Source: Paraniabella hibiscisoli
GTDB taxonomy: Bacteria > Bacteroidota > Bacteroidia > Chitinophagales > Chitinophagaceae
Reading direction: 5' to 3'
Assembly: GCF_022512515.1 (NCBI RefSeq)
Contig: NZ_JAKWBK010000003.1
Coordinates: forward strand, 186,001 to 250,000
DNA length: 64,000 bases
The position numbers and the translations under genes were made by a program. Shown in pieces: positions 9,599 to 20,091 of the stretch. Below the pieces are notes generated by a model. The model saw nothing but the letters and a program-made list of their open reading frames with translations. It searched no databases and was not told the DNA's origin. Position 1 is the first letter of the stretch. Each line of letters starts with the position of its first letter.

Positions 9599-10475
9599 AT
9601 GAAAAATGAAAAGCTAAAAATAACCGAAAGTCCGCGCGACGCACAACAGGGCCTGCCCTTTACCATACCCGTAGAAAAGCGGGCTGCTTATATCAATGAA
9701 TTGATGTTGGCCGGTTTTGATATAATAGATTTCGGCAGCTTTGTATCGCCGAAGGCCGTTCCGCAAATGGCGCATAGCAATGACGTACTGGAATTGATTG
9801 ACAAATCAAAATCCGATACACAGCTGCTGGCTATCGTTGGAAATACCCGTGGAGCCGAGGAAGCCTGTGCATCTGCCAAGCTTGACATAGTTGGCTTTCC
9901 CTATTCGATCAGCAATACCTTTCTACAAAAAAACATCAACTCATCCATTGAAAAGATAGACGAAACGGCTTCTTCAATAGGAAAAATATGCAATGATCAT
10001 AACAAGATCTTCCGCGTTTTGTAAGCATGGCTTTTGGTAATCCCTACGGCGATGACTGGAATATAGCGCTGGTAATGGACTGCATTGAGAAGCTTGCCAA
10101 TAGTGGTGTACAAACTATTACCCTGTCGGATACGATCGGATTAGCAACTGCAACATCTATCCGTGAAATTTTTAAAACCATTATGCCTTTGTATCCCGAT
10201 ATAGAAATCGGGTTGCATATTCATACGCATCAATATAACTGGCGGGAAAAATTGATGCGGCCTGGAAAGCCGGCTGCAGAAGCTACGACGGAGTAATAAA
10301 CGGCATTGGTGGTTGCCCCATGACGGGCTACGAACTATTGGGTAATCTGAACACCCTTGACCTGCTGTCTTACCTCAACGCAGAGGATATTGCACACCAT
10401 CTGGATGATGCTTTGATCAAAGATATTGCGTTCAGATATGGTACGTTCAACAATGATGAAACATTTAAGTATTAA
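9599..10475 (+). CDS. liuE: Hydroxymethylglutaryl-CoA lyase (two frame breaks)
   Basis: Cleaves HMG-CoA to acetyl-CoA and acetoacetate, the last step proper of leucine degradation. Three frames join after restoring a T near 10018 and an A near 10252: about 292 residues. Family features: ITESPRDAQQG at the N-terminus, IDFGSFVSPKAVPQM, SMAFGNPYGDDWN, DTIGLA, the metal-binding HIHTHQ stretch, and the signature GIGGCPMTG containing the catalytic cysteine. ATG 9599 is preferred over 9593 because the family starts close to the ES-PRDA motif. The C-terminal third (10255-10475) has no open frame of its own in the raw sequence and is easily missed. Confidence 0.88.
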
Positions 10476-10492
10476 CATCACAAACAGCAACT

Positions 10493-11209
10493 ATGAATAA
10501 AGTAGTATCCGGCGCAGAAGAAGCTATTAAGGGCATCGCCGATGGCATGACACTTTTAGTAGGGGGATTTGGCCTTTGTGGTATACCTGAAAACAGTATC
10601 GCGGCCCTGGTAAACAGCAGCGTTAAAAACCTGACCTGCGTAAGTAATAATGCAGGGGTAGACGATTTCGGACTGGGTCTGCTCTTACAAAAAAGACAGG
10701 TTAAAAAAATGATATCTTCCTATGTAGGTGAGAATGCAGAGTTTGAAAGACAGCTGCTCGCCGGCGAACTTGAAGTTGAATTAATACCACAGGGTACGCT
10801 GGCCGAACGATGCAGGGCCGGTGGCGCGGGCATTCCAGCCTTTTATGTTCCTGCGGGATATGGCACAGAGGTAGCCGAAGGCAAAGAGATCAGGGAGTTT
10901 AACGGCAAGCCTCATTTACTAGAGCAAGCCATTACCGGCGACTTTGCCATCATTAAAGCCTGGAAAGGCGACACGCATGGTAATCTGGTATACAGGGCTA
11001 CTGCCAACAACTTTAATCAACCAATGGCGATGGCTGGTAAGATCACCATTGCAGAAGTCGAGGAATTGGTACCTGCCGGCACCCTCGATCCTGCCCAGGT
11101 CCATACAGCCGGTATTTTTGTTCAACGGATTTTTGAAGGAAAAAATTATGAGAAAAGGATAGAGAAGCTGACGGAGAAAGCTAGTGGGGAGTTAGCTAGT
11201 GGCAAGTAG
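10493..11209 (+). CDS. scoA: 3-oxoacid (succinyl-CoA:acetoacetate) CoA-transferase, subunit A
   Basis: Activates acetoacetate with CoA from succinyl-CoA, feeding the product of HMG-CoA lyase into central metabolism. 238 residues, intact. Diagnostic stretches: LLVGGFGLCGIPE, CVSNNAGVDDFGLG, IPQGTLAERCRAGGAGIPAFY, and a C-terminal AEVEELVPAGTLDP. The last codons (ASGELASGK) are read from the direct-repeat tract that begins at 11179, so the natural C-terminus seems to have been replaced or extended when the downstream element arrived. Subunit B follows, separated by the four-helix-bundle gene. Confidence 0.92.
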   Translation: MNKVVSGAEEAIKGIADGMTLLVGGFGLCGIPENSIAALVNSSVKNLTCVSNNAGVDDFGLGLLLQKRQVKKMISSYVGENAEFERQLLAGELEVELIPQGTLAERCRAGGAGIPAFYVPAGYGTEVAEGKEIREFNGKPHLLEQAITGDFAIIKAWKGDTHGNLVYRATANNFNQPMAMAGKITIAEVEELVPAGTLDPAQVHTAGIFVQRIFEGKNYEKRIEKLTEKASGELASGK

Positions 11210-11236
11210 GGAATGGCTAGCGCGAAGTAGGGATTG
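11179..11236. repeat. Tandem degenerate repeat, left flank of the four-helix-bundle gene
   Basis: Three degenerate units of the form AGCTAGTGGxxAGT(AGGGA) at about 11179-11193, 11194-11216 and 11217-11236. The middle unit (AGTGGCAAGTAGGGAATGG) matches, in inverted orientation and with about 15 of 19 identities, the tract at 11651-11672 on the other side of the gene. Confidence 0.6.
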
Positions 11237-11277
11237 TTAAAATGAGAACATCTTTATAAACTATAAAACACCCGAAT

Positions 11278-11643
11278 ATGTTAGAATTATCACACAAAAA
11301 CCTGCAGGCATACCAGTTTGCTTTGAAATTAGTAAAAGAAGTGTACCAACACACTCAAACCTACCCTAAGGAAGAACAATTTGTACTGGTCAGTCAAATT
11401 CGTAGAGCCGCCATTTCTGTTTGCAGTAACCTTGCGGAAGGTGCTGCCAGATCTTCGAAACTGGAGAAGAAAAGATTTTATGAAATATCAAGAAGCTCCT
11501 TAGTAGAAGTAGATACACAGATTGAAATTTCTCTTATACTAGATTATCTAAAAAAAGACAAGCTTGTAAAATTGGAAGAATATCTGGAAGCTGTATTTAA
11601 AATGTTAAGTAAAATGATCGACAACCTATCAGCTGACATTTAA
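11278..11643 (+). CDS. Four-helix-bundle protein (23S rRNA intervening-sequence family)
   Basis: 121 residues, intact, predicted all-helical. Matches the family first found in intervening sequences of 23S rRNA: N-terminal LSHKNLQAYQFALKLVKEVY, central EEQFVLVSQIRRAAISVCSNLAEGAARSS and KKRFYEISRSSLVEVDTQIEISL. The biochemical role is not established; pentameric RNA-binding-like bundles are known from structures. It sits between scoA and scoB, which are normally adjacent, and is bracketed by imperfect inverted repeats (11194-11216 and 11651-11672), like a free-standing version of an rRNA intervening sequence. Confidence 0.85.
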   Translation: MLELSHKNLQAYQFALKLVKEVYQHTQTYPKEEQFVLVSQIRRAAISVCSNLAEGAARSSKLEKKRFYEISRSSLVEVDTQIEISLILDYLKKDKLVKLEEYLEAVFKMLSKMIDNLSADI

Positions 11644-11650
11644 TGTCACC

Positions 11651-11672
11651 CCTATTTCCTATTTTCCACTTA
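11651..11672. repeat. Right inverted flank of the four-helix-bundle gene
   Basis: CCTATTTCCTATTTTCCACTTA region; its reverse complement resembles the middle unit of the left tract. Pairing would loop out the whole gene. It ends 14 bases before the scoB ATG. Confidence 0.5.
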
Positions 11673-11685
11673 CTAAAAAGATAAA

Positions 11686-12342
11686 ATGGGCCTCACAAAA
11701 GAACAAATAGCACAACGCATAGCCAGGGAATTACAGGACGGCTACTACGTAAACTTAGGTATTGGTATCCCCACCCTTGTTGCCAACTACATACCGGAAG
11801 GAATTGAAGTAGTATTACAATCAGAAAACGGCATGCTGGGTATGGGCGCTTTCCCCGAAAAAGGGCATGCAGATCCTGACCTGATCAATGCAGGTAAGCA
11901 AACTGTGACGATACAGCCGGGAGGCGTATTCTTCGATTCGGCTACTTCCTTTGCTATGATACGGGGTGGCCATGTAGATTTGACTGTTTTAGGCGCTTTT
12001 GAAGTGACCGACACGGGAGATATTGCCAGCTGGAAAATACCAGGTAAAATGGTAAAAGGCATGGGCGGGGCTATGGACCTGGTAGCGGCAGCTAAAAATA
12101 TCATTGTCGCCATGCAACATACCAGCAAAGATGGCCAGTCGAAGCTTTTAAAAGCATGCACTTTACCCTTAACCGGCGTAGGATGCGTAAAAAAAGTTGT
12201 TACAGATTTGGCGGTATTGGATATTACTGAAGAGGGGTTTGTATTACTGGAAAGAGCTCCAGGTGTAAGCGTGGAAGAGATTCAAAAAGCTACGGATGGC
12301 CGATTAGTAATTAGAAGAGACATCCCGGAAATGCAGTTTTGA
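11686..12342 (+). CDS. scoB: 3-oxoacid CoA-transferase, subunit B
   Basis: 218 residues, intact. The catalytic glutamate is in the signature SENGMLGMG (about residue 48). Further family blocks: YVNLGIGIPTLVANY at the N-terminus, GHVDLTVLGAFEV, WKIPGKMVKGMGGAMDLV and the C-terminal GVSVEEIQKATDGRLV. Forms a heterotetramer with subunit A. Last gene of the catabolic operon; the next gene is convergent. Confidence 0.93.
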   Translation: MGLTKEQIAQRIARELQDGYYVNLGIGIPTLVANYIPEGIEVVLQSENGMLGMGAFPEKGHADPDLINAGKQTVTIQPGGVFFDSATSFAMIRGGHVDLTVLGAFEVTDTGDIASWKIPGKMVKGMGGAMDLVAAAKNIIVAMQHTSKDGQSKLLKACTLPLTGVGCVKKVVTDLAVLDITEEGFVLLERAPGVSVEEIQKATDGRLVIRRDIPEMQF

Positions 12343-12376
12343 TCTTATCTATAAATGCTTTTTCTGCAGTTGCTTT

Positions 12377-12446
12377 ACCACAAAGACGCCAGCTCACGAA
12401 GAATATACTCTTTTCCGTTTCCTTGGCGACTTTACGCCCTCGGGGT
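12377..12446. repeat. Degenerate intergenic inverted repeat after scoB
   Basis: ACCACAAAGACGCC near 12377 and GGCGACTTTACGCCC near 12424 face each other as an imperfect inverted repeat. Better preserved elements of this type (ACCACAAAGGCG...CGCCTTTGTGGT) are familiar from Bacteroidota intergenic DNA. It lies between two convergent genes and might end transcription. Confidence 0.4.
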
Positions 12447-12455
12447 TAAATTAAG

Positions 12456-13304
12456 CTATTTAAAATACAGGACATTAGCAACTTTCCGCTCCCCTTCATG
12501 ATCCCATTTCCTGTTATCTGTTGGATAGTTAACAACACCCTTCTCCTTTATCCATAAGGTAGAAGAACCGCCACCATCGAAATTAATAGCACTTACACAG
12601 CCCAGCCAACGCATTACTTTAGTGAGCTCAAATAAATTCAAACCCTGCGAGTTCGCACTTCTACCATCAACTACCAGCATAATCACATGCCCCTTTTTTG
12701 TAATACCCATACAGGTTCTTGGATGCCTGGCTGTATTAAAACTCATTGAGTCCAGCGTCTCATCCTGCCGGTTAAAAATAAGTAAGGGTCCGTTCAGCAT
12801 CACATCAGGCTCTTTCAACCATTCCTCCCAATTCACCAGGCCATCCCATTTCCTTATTTGAGGAACGCCATTCTCTCCCACAACTACTGCTGCTTTTTGG
12901 TGAAAATCGGGTTTTTCATTAGCTGCTTTGCGATTTACATTAATAACCTTCCCCTCTACTTTGGTAAAATCAACCGCTCCTCCATTCTTAACATCAAAAA
13001 AATTACCGTTTATTGCAGCAACAGGCTTCACTTCACCGGCGAAATCACTAACGGTTCTCAGCTTTTGAGGTTCGGCGCCCACATGAAAGGTATGCCGTCT
13101 GCTCTTCTTCACAAGTACATAACTGATATGCTGGTTAGCATTAAAAAGATTCTTACTGCTAAAATGATACTGGTATAATTTGGCCTTCCGGTCTATTTTC
13201 CTCGTCTTCCAGCTGGCGCTGGCAAAACTTACAGAATCATAATACTGGGCACTCGTTAAAGTGGTGATCAACAACAGGCCCAATAAGGCAATAATAGGTT
13301 TCAT
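12456..13304 (-). CDS. Secreted phosphodiester glycosidase (NAGPA/DUF2233) family protein
   Basis: 282 residues with a clear signal peptide (MKPIIALLGLLLITTLTSAQ). Family marks: VAAINGNFFDVKNGG, TARHPRTCMGITKKGHVIMLVVDGR and the C-terminal NFDGGGSSTLW. The family includes the mammalian uncovering enzyme that removes GlcNAc from phosphodiesters and bacterial exopolysaccharide-related proteins; the substrate here is unknown. Convergent with scoB and apparently monocistronic. Frame intact. Confidence 0.85.
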   Translation of the reverse strand: MKPIIALLGLLLITTLTSAQYYDSVSFASASWKTRKIDRKAKLYQYHFSSKNLFNANQHISYVLVKKSRRHTFHVGAEPQKLRTVSDFAGEVKPVAAINGNFFDVKNGGAVDFTKVEGKVINVNRKAANEKPDFHQKAAVVVGENGVPQIRKWDGLVNWEEWLKEPDVMLNGPLLIFNRQDETLDSMSFNTARHPRTCMGITKKGHVIMLVVDGRSANSQGLNLFELTKVMRWLGCVSAINFDGGGSSTLWIKEKGVVNYPTDNRKWDHEGERKVANVLYFK

Positions 13305-13630
13305 GCCGCTAATTTAGTCATGTTTAAGGGTATAAAGCAGGTAGATCGTATCTGCGACAGCATATTGCTACTTTTGTTAGCCATATGCAGAGTTTTTTCC
13401 CGAATACGGCCTTTCTTTATGTAGTTTTACTACGTTACGCATCATAATATTCGTTAAAGGCCAGGAGCATTTAACCAAAAAATAATAAGCAGTTTTTCTG
13501 AAATCAACTGTAAAAATAAAAAACAGATGAAAGTTGCCTATTGTAATGCTTTTACGTCTTAGTATCGCGGCGGATATTGATACCGGCAAAAGCCGGGCTG
13601 TTCATCAATCAGTCGATAAAAAATAAACGA
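13305..13630. other. Intergenic region upstream of the alpha-2-macroglobulin gene
   Basis: 326 bases between divergent genes. TACTTTTG at 13369-13376 matches the Bacteroidota -7 consensus on the plus strand, but lies 255 bases before the macroglobulin ATG, and no -33 TTTG is at the right distance. The reading frames in this stretch show no family signature and are probably not genes. Confidence 0.45.
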
Positions 13631-16600
13631 ATGAAAATTCTAAGAATAACAGCTGTTTTGACAGTTTTAATTATTGTACTACAGATGAGAACCAATGCAC
13701 AGGTAAAAAATTACGATGCCGATTGGAAAATAGTAGAGGATCATATTAAAAAGGGGCTCCCGGCTTCGGCACTTGAAGCCGTAAAAAAATATATACCAGG
13801 GCAAAAACGGAAAAACAGGATGCCCAGCTGGTAAAGGCGATTGTTTACATGACCCAACTGCAGCAGGAAAACCGGGAAGAAAACCCGGCTCAACGTATCA
13901 AAGAAGTAGAGGCCGAAATACTTCAAGTCAAAGAACCGGTAACATCTTTGCTCAATAGCTACCTGGCCGGAATTTACCAGCAGTATTTTTCGATGAACCG
14001 GTATAAATTATATAATAGAACCAATACCGAAGGTTTTAAAAAAGAGGATATTGCTACCTGGACAATTGATGATTTTCATAAAAAGATAGGCGCGCTCTAC
14101 CTGCTTTCCCTGAATGATAAAGAATTACTGCAAAAAACAAAACTGGCCAATTATGATGCGATCATTATAAAGGGAAATACGCGGAACCTGCGCCCTACAC
14201 TGTTCGATCTGCTGGCACACCAGGCACTCCAATATTTTAAAAATGACGAGCGGGATATCAGCAAACCGGCATACCGTTTTGAGATCAACGATCCTCAGGC
14301 ATTTAGCCCGGCCGCTACGTTTGCAAATATTCATTTCGCTACACAGGATTCTTTATCTCTTCAGCACAAAGCGTTAATCGTCTTCCAGGATTTAATAAAA
14401 TTTCACTTAAACGATACGGACCCCAATGCGCTAATTGACGCAGATATTGAGCGATTGCAATACGTTCATTCAAAAATGTTGCTAAAACCTTCTTCCGCTA
14501 CCAGCAAATCCACTGAGGAACCCAAAGGTCTGGAAGGGAAAGAATTACTCTATTATAACGCGCTCCTACAGCTAATCTCAAAATACAACAACGCTCCAGA
14601 AGTCAACCAGGCCCGTTATTTGTTAGCCACCATCCATCAGCAAAAAGGTAGCCAGTATGATCCCAACGGAGATACGACTTATCGCTATGAATTGGTAAAA
14701 GCAAAAGAAATCACTGATAAAATACTGGAGCAAAAGAAAGAAAATGAGGGATGGGTTAATGCCTATAATCTGAACAAAGATTTGATTCAACCTTATTTCT
14801 TATTCCAGGCGGAGCGGGTGAATATACCCAACGAGCCATTCAGGGTACTAGTGAATTTCAAAAACATAAGCAAACTTTACTGGCGCATCGTACCTGCTAC
14901 CGCAGCATTAAAAAAGATAGTTAACAATGAACGGGGGACAACAATTACTGGAGTCAACTTTTGTCAGCCGCTTCTAAAAAAGCCTGGGAACAGTCCCTGC
15001 CAGTCAATACCGATCTTCAAACGCATGCCGCAGAAATCAAAATAGATGGCCTGCCTGGGGAATACTTTATTGTGGCATCAGTAAATAAAGACTTTTCAAG
15101 CACCAACAATATACTGGCAGCACGCTTCACCTATATCTCTAATATTAGTTATGTTAACAGGAACACAGATTTTTTTGTACTGAACAGGAATACCGGCCAA
15201 CCATTGTCCGGCGCTGCCGTGCAGACCTACAAAAAAACATATGACTACAAAACCTATACTTACACCAAACAAAAAGCAGAAGCATATACTGCCGATCAAA
15301 ATGGATACCTCAGGCTTAGCGATGCCGCTATTAAAGACCAGGGTGGTTCCAATCTTTTATTCGAAATAAAACATGCCAATGACCAGCTGTTTATAGAAGA
15401 TGAAGTGTATTATTATTTTAGTACTTTAAATACACAGAACGACAAAAAAACAACGAGATCAGTTTTCCTCTTTTCCGACAGGAGCATTTATCGTCCCGGG
15501 CAAACGCTTTATTTCAAAGGGATCGTCGTGAATAGAAAAGCAGACCATACCGATCCGTCCATTCAAACCGATTATAAAACTACGCTTACCCTCACAGATG
15601 CCAATGGCCAAAAAGTAAGTGACCTGCAAGTGAACACCAATGAATATGGCTCTTTCAATGGACAATTTGTACTGCCACAAACGGGATTGAATGGCGTTTA
15701 TAATTTGAATACATCAGACGGAACCGGCAATATCAGTATTCGCATGGAAGAATACAAGCGCCCGAAATTCTATGTAGATTTTGAAAAAGTGAAAGATGCT
15801 TATAAAGTAAACGAAGACGTAAAAATAACAGGGTATGCCAAAGCCTATGCCGGTAATAATATCGATGGAGCAAAGGTAAAATACCGTGTCGTTCGTGAGG
15901 TCCGCTTCCCCTATCCGTGGCTATTCTGGAGAGGCTATTTCCCCAGGTCTGAATCGATGGAGATCACGAATGGTGAAATACAAACCGGCAATGATGGAAA
16001 ATTCGACATCAGCTTTAAAGCTATTCCTGACACAAAGCTCGATGTCAAAATGGACCCGGTTTTCGACTACCGTATTTATGCCGATGTTACAGATATTAAT
16101 GGAGAAACCAGAAGCAATTCTGAAATGGTGTCAGCAGGTTATAAATCCTTGCTACTTAATGCATCTATTCCGTCCAAACTGGCCACAGACAGTTTAAACA
16201 AATTGTTTATCAGAACAGAAAACATGTCAGGTGTTTTTCAAAAAGCGATGTTGCTTGTAAAAGTTACCCGCTTAAATGCTGAGCAAAGATTATTGCGCCC
16301 GCGTTACTGGGAAAAACCAGACCAGTTTGTTTTTACCAAAGAAGAATATATCAGGCAGTTCCCTAACGATATATACAATAATGAAGATGATCCCAAAACA
16401 TGGGGAAAAAGTGCAACTGTTACCGAGCAATCCGGCTCTTCAGATTCGACAAGTGTTTTTACATTGAATAAATTCAAATACCAGCCGGGGTTCTACGTTA
16501 TAGAGATCCAAACAAAAGACAAAGAAGGTAATGAGATAAAAGACGTACAGTATCTTGAATTGTTTGATGCCAAAAAGCCAGAGCCGGTGTATCCGCAATA

Positions 16601-19600
16601 CCTCTATAGTATAGCGCCCAAACCGGTAGAGCCTGGCGAAAAAACAAGCACGCAGGTAGGCACTTCGGCTAACAATATTTTTTAATACAGTATGTAAGCA
16701 AAAATAATCAGCCATTCTCATTCTTTAAGCTGGATAAAAGCAGCCGAACGTTTGACTTCACTCCTACAGAACAGGACCGTGGCGGATTTGCCAACAGCTA
16801 CTTATTTGTAAAGAACAACCGCGTCTTCCAGGCAGATCATACAGTAATAGTTCCCTGGACCAATAAACAGCTGGATATTGAATATAGCAGCTTCAGGGAT
16901 AAGACCCTGCCGGGGGCTGAGGAAAAATGGACGGTAAAAATATCTGGTCATAAAAAAGAAAAGGTAGCCGCCGAGCTGCTCGCCGGTATGTATGATGCGT
17001 CTTTAGATCAGTTCTATCCACACCAATGGAATCCGCCTTATATCTGGCGCAACAACTACAGTAATTATGCGTGGACCGGTAATACTAACTTCGATCACCT
17101 CCAGGCGCGTACGCAAAATAGCCTTCAATGGAACCGTAAAACTTATAACAGGCAATATGATAGATTTTATTGGGATAATGGCTGGGGAGGGCCGATTGGA
17201 TTAGCAGGTGCTGCTCCTGGCCTGCGTCTCCGAGGTGCAGTAGCCGAAAGTGCCATGGATGAGGCCGTAGTAGTTGGGTATGGTATGCAAAAAGACAGTC
17301 TGTAACCGGTGCCGTATCACAGTTAGAAATGAAGGCAGCAGCGCCTGCAGCGATAGCCAGAGAAGAAGGAATGAAAGAACCTCCTGCTCTTTCCGATGGC
17401 AACAACGGTGTTGCGGTTCGTACAAATTTTAATGAAACAACCTTTTTCTTCCCCGACCTGAAAACCGACAAAAATGGTAATATCAGTTTTTCTTTTACGA
17501 TGCCCGAGGCACTTACCAAATGGAAGTTCCAGGCTTTAACGCATACCAGAGATCTGGCAATGGCTTATAGCAGCAGAGAGATCATTACACAAAAAGACCT
17601 GATGGTGCAACCCAACCCGCCCAGGTTTTTGAGGGAGGGTGACAAAATGGAATTCAGCAGTAAAGTTGTCAATCTATCGGGCAAAGAAATTACCGGTATT
17701 GCAACGCTGCAATTGTTTGATGCGGCTACCAACGAACCCATGGATGGATGGTTCAAAAATGTAGTAGATAAACAATACTTTACTATTGGTGCAGGCCAAA
17801 GCCAGGCAATACAGTTCCCCATAGAAGTACCTTACCAGTTTAATAAGGCCCTTACCTGGCGTATAGTTGCCAAAGCAAATGACAATTCCATTTCTGACGG
17901 CGAGGAGAATATGCTTCCTGTACTTACTAACCGCATGCTGGTTACCGAATCCCTGCCACTTCATATGCGTGGCAGCGGCACTAAAAATTTCCGCTTCGAC
18001 AAATTGATCAATAGCGGAAAAAGCGAAACCCTGACCAACCAGGCATTGACCGTTGAATATACCTCCAATCCTGTCTGGAACGCGGTGCAGGCCCTTCCTT
18101 ATATGATGCAGTACCCTTACGAATGCGCGGAGCAAACATGGAATAAATATTATGCCAACTCCCTTGCTACGATGGTGGCTAACAGTTCACCCAAAATAAA
18201 GCAGGTATTTGAAAAATGGCGTACGGAAGACACGGCGGCTTTATTAAGCAATCTTCAAAAAAATGAAGAACTAAAATCTGTACTTCTGGAAGAAACGCCA
18301 TGGGTTTTAGCGGCTAAAAGTGAAGCACAGCAAAAGAAGAACATCGCTGTTTTATTCGACCTCATGCGCATGAGCGGAGAACAAACCAAAGCCTATGAAA
18401 AACTGAGACAGTTACAAAGTTCGAACGGTGGATTTGTATGGTTTAAGGGAGGCGCTGATGATCGCTACATGACACAATATATTGTAACAGGTATAGGTCA
18501 TCTAAAAAGATTGAAAGCTGTATCCGGGCTACAGGAGGCCAATTTAAATCGCCTGGTGCAGTCAGCTATCCCCTACCTGGACAATAAGATCAAAGAAGAA
18601 TATGAGCAACTTCTGAAATACAAAACCAACCTGAAAGAATATGTACCTTCCTACTACGTGATCCAGTATTTATATATGCGCAGCTTCTTTCCACAGAACA
18701 AAATTGCTGAGGCAGCAACAAAAGCTGTAGATTATTTTAAAGAGCGCGCCAAACAAACCTGGACTCAACAAAACAAATATATGCAGGGCATGATCGCGCT
18801 AGCCGGCCATAGGGATAATGACCTGGCAACGCCGAAGTCGATCCTGAAATCGCTGAAAGAAACGGCCATCCGAAATGAAGAGCAGGGCATGTATTATAAA
18901 GATGCAAGCCGCAGCTGGTGGTGGTACGAAGCGCCTATCGAAAGGCAGGCATTGCTAATAGAAGCGTTTGAGGAAGCCGGAAATGATGCTAAGACCGCAG
19001 ATGATTTAAGAACCTGGTTATTAAAAAACAAGCAAACCAATAACTGGGAAAGCACCAAAGCCACAGCTGAAGCTTGTTACGCGCTGTTATTACGCGGCTC
19101 CAACTGGTTAAGCAGCACTACTGATGTTAACATTGATTTAGGCGGAACAGCTATCAGCAGCGGAGAAAACAAGACAGAGGCAGGCACCGGCTATTTTAAA
19201 ACAATTATAGAAGGCAGCAAAGTTAGGCCTGCAATGGGTAATATAGCCTTGACGGTGAAACAATCCGACGCCGGCTCTACGCTCCCAACATGGGGAAGTG
19301 TATACTGGCAATATTTCGAAGACCTGGATAAAATTACTACCGCAGCAACTCCATTACAATTAAGCAAAAAATTGTTTGTTGAAAAGAATACTGCCACCGG
19401 TCCTGTTCTGACCCCGGTTAACGAAGGCGATAAAATAAAAGTAGGTGACAAAGTAAAAGTGCGTATTGAATTAAGAGTAGATAGAGATATGGAGTATGTA
19501 CACATGAAGGACATGCGGGCATCATCTTTTGAACCTGTAAATGTATTAAGTCAATATAAATGGCAGGGCGGCTTGGGTTATTATGAAACCACCAAAGATG

Positions 19601-19773
19601 CCAGCACCAACTTCTTCTTTAGCTATCTGCGTAAAGGCACCTGGGTATTTGAATATGTTTTGTTTGCTTCGTTACCTGGCAACTATAGTAATGGCATCAC
19701 AAGCATTCAATGTATGTACGCTCCGGAATTCACTTCGCATAGCGAGGGGGTTAGAGTGAATGTTGAAAAATAG
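13631..19773 (+). CDS. Alpha-2-macroglobulin family protein with thioester (four frame breaks)
   Basis: Very large exported protease trap or envelope-guard protein; 2048 residues after restoring single bases near 13806, 14938, 16680 and 17290. Signal peptide MKILRITAVLTVLIIVLQ...NAQ. Order: N-terminal helical/linker part (to about 400); MG domains including the MG2 motif FSDRSIYRPGQTLYFKG (near 620); a W/Y/N-rich, bait-like region (about 1120-1235); the A2M domain (TTFFFPDLKTDKNG, FSFTMPEALTKWKF); then the thioester motif C-A-E-Q with Cys1500 (YPYECAEQTWNKYY) and an alpha-helical toroid. The bait-like region contains a SusC-type plug signature (residues 1211-1235), which is unusual. Start fixed by the signal peptide at ATG 13631. 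Followed by a strong terminator. Confidence 0.9.
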
Positions 19774-19778
19774 CAATG

Positions 19779-19805
19779 AGGCCTGCGATTGTCGCGGGCC
19801 TTTTT
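19779..19805 (+). terminator. Rho-independent terminator of the macroglobulin gene
   Basis: Stem AGGCCTGCGA / TCGCGGGCCT (one G-T pair) with a three-base loop, followed by five T. It begins six bases after the stop codon. Confidence 0.85.
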
Positions 19806-20091
19806 ATGCATGTGTCTATTGAGCTTATACCCGCTGTCAGAGCAAACGTATCTAATTTTGATGGATGTTTTGCTTTTCTTTTGTTATCCTGGAGGGATGA
19901 AATTCTCCCTAAGTATACCGGAGTGGTATCTAAAGGCACCCCGAATGGCGTGAAATATCATCCCTTCGGGATTTTGGAATACCTCAAAACCTGCTTTTCT
20001 AATAATAAGACCAGCCCTCCAGGCTTAAATATTGTTTTAGATGGTTTGCCTTGCACCCGCTCTAATTCACAGGGTTTCTATCAGCTCAATT
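19806..20091. other. Stretch without a convincing gene
   Basis: A long plus-strand frame crosses this stretch, but it has no signal or family match, and it overlaps the signal-peptide region of the next gene in another frame. A TAATTTTG -7-like word is at 19853-19860. Confidence 0.4.

Noticed and set aside
11278..11643. A 23S rRNA fragment around the four-helix-bundle gene
   Set aside because: Flanking sequence is protein-coding (scoA, scoB); no rRNA sequence is present.
13377..13589. A 70-codon minus-strand frame in the gap before the macroglobulin gene
   Set aside because: No signature, no ribosome-binding context, position between divergent genes; taken as chance.
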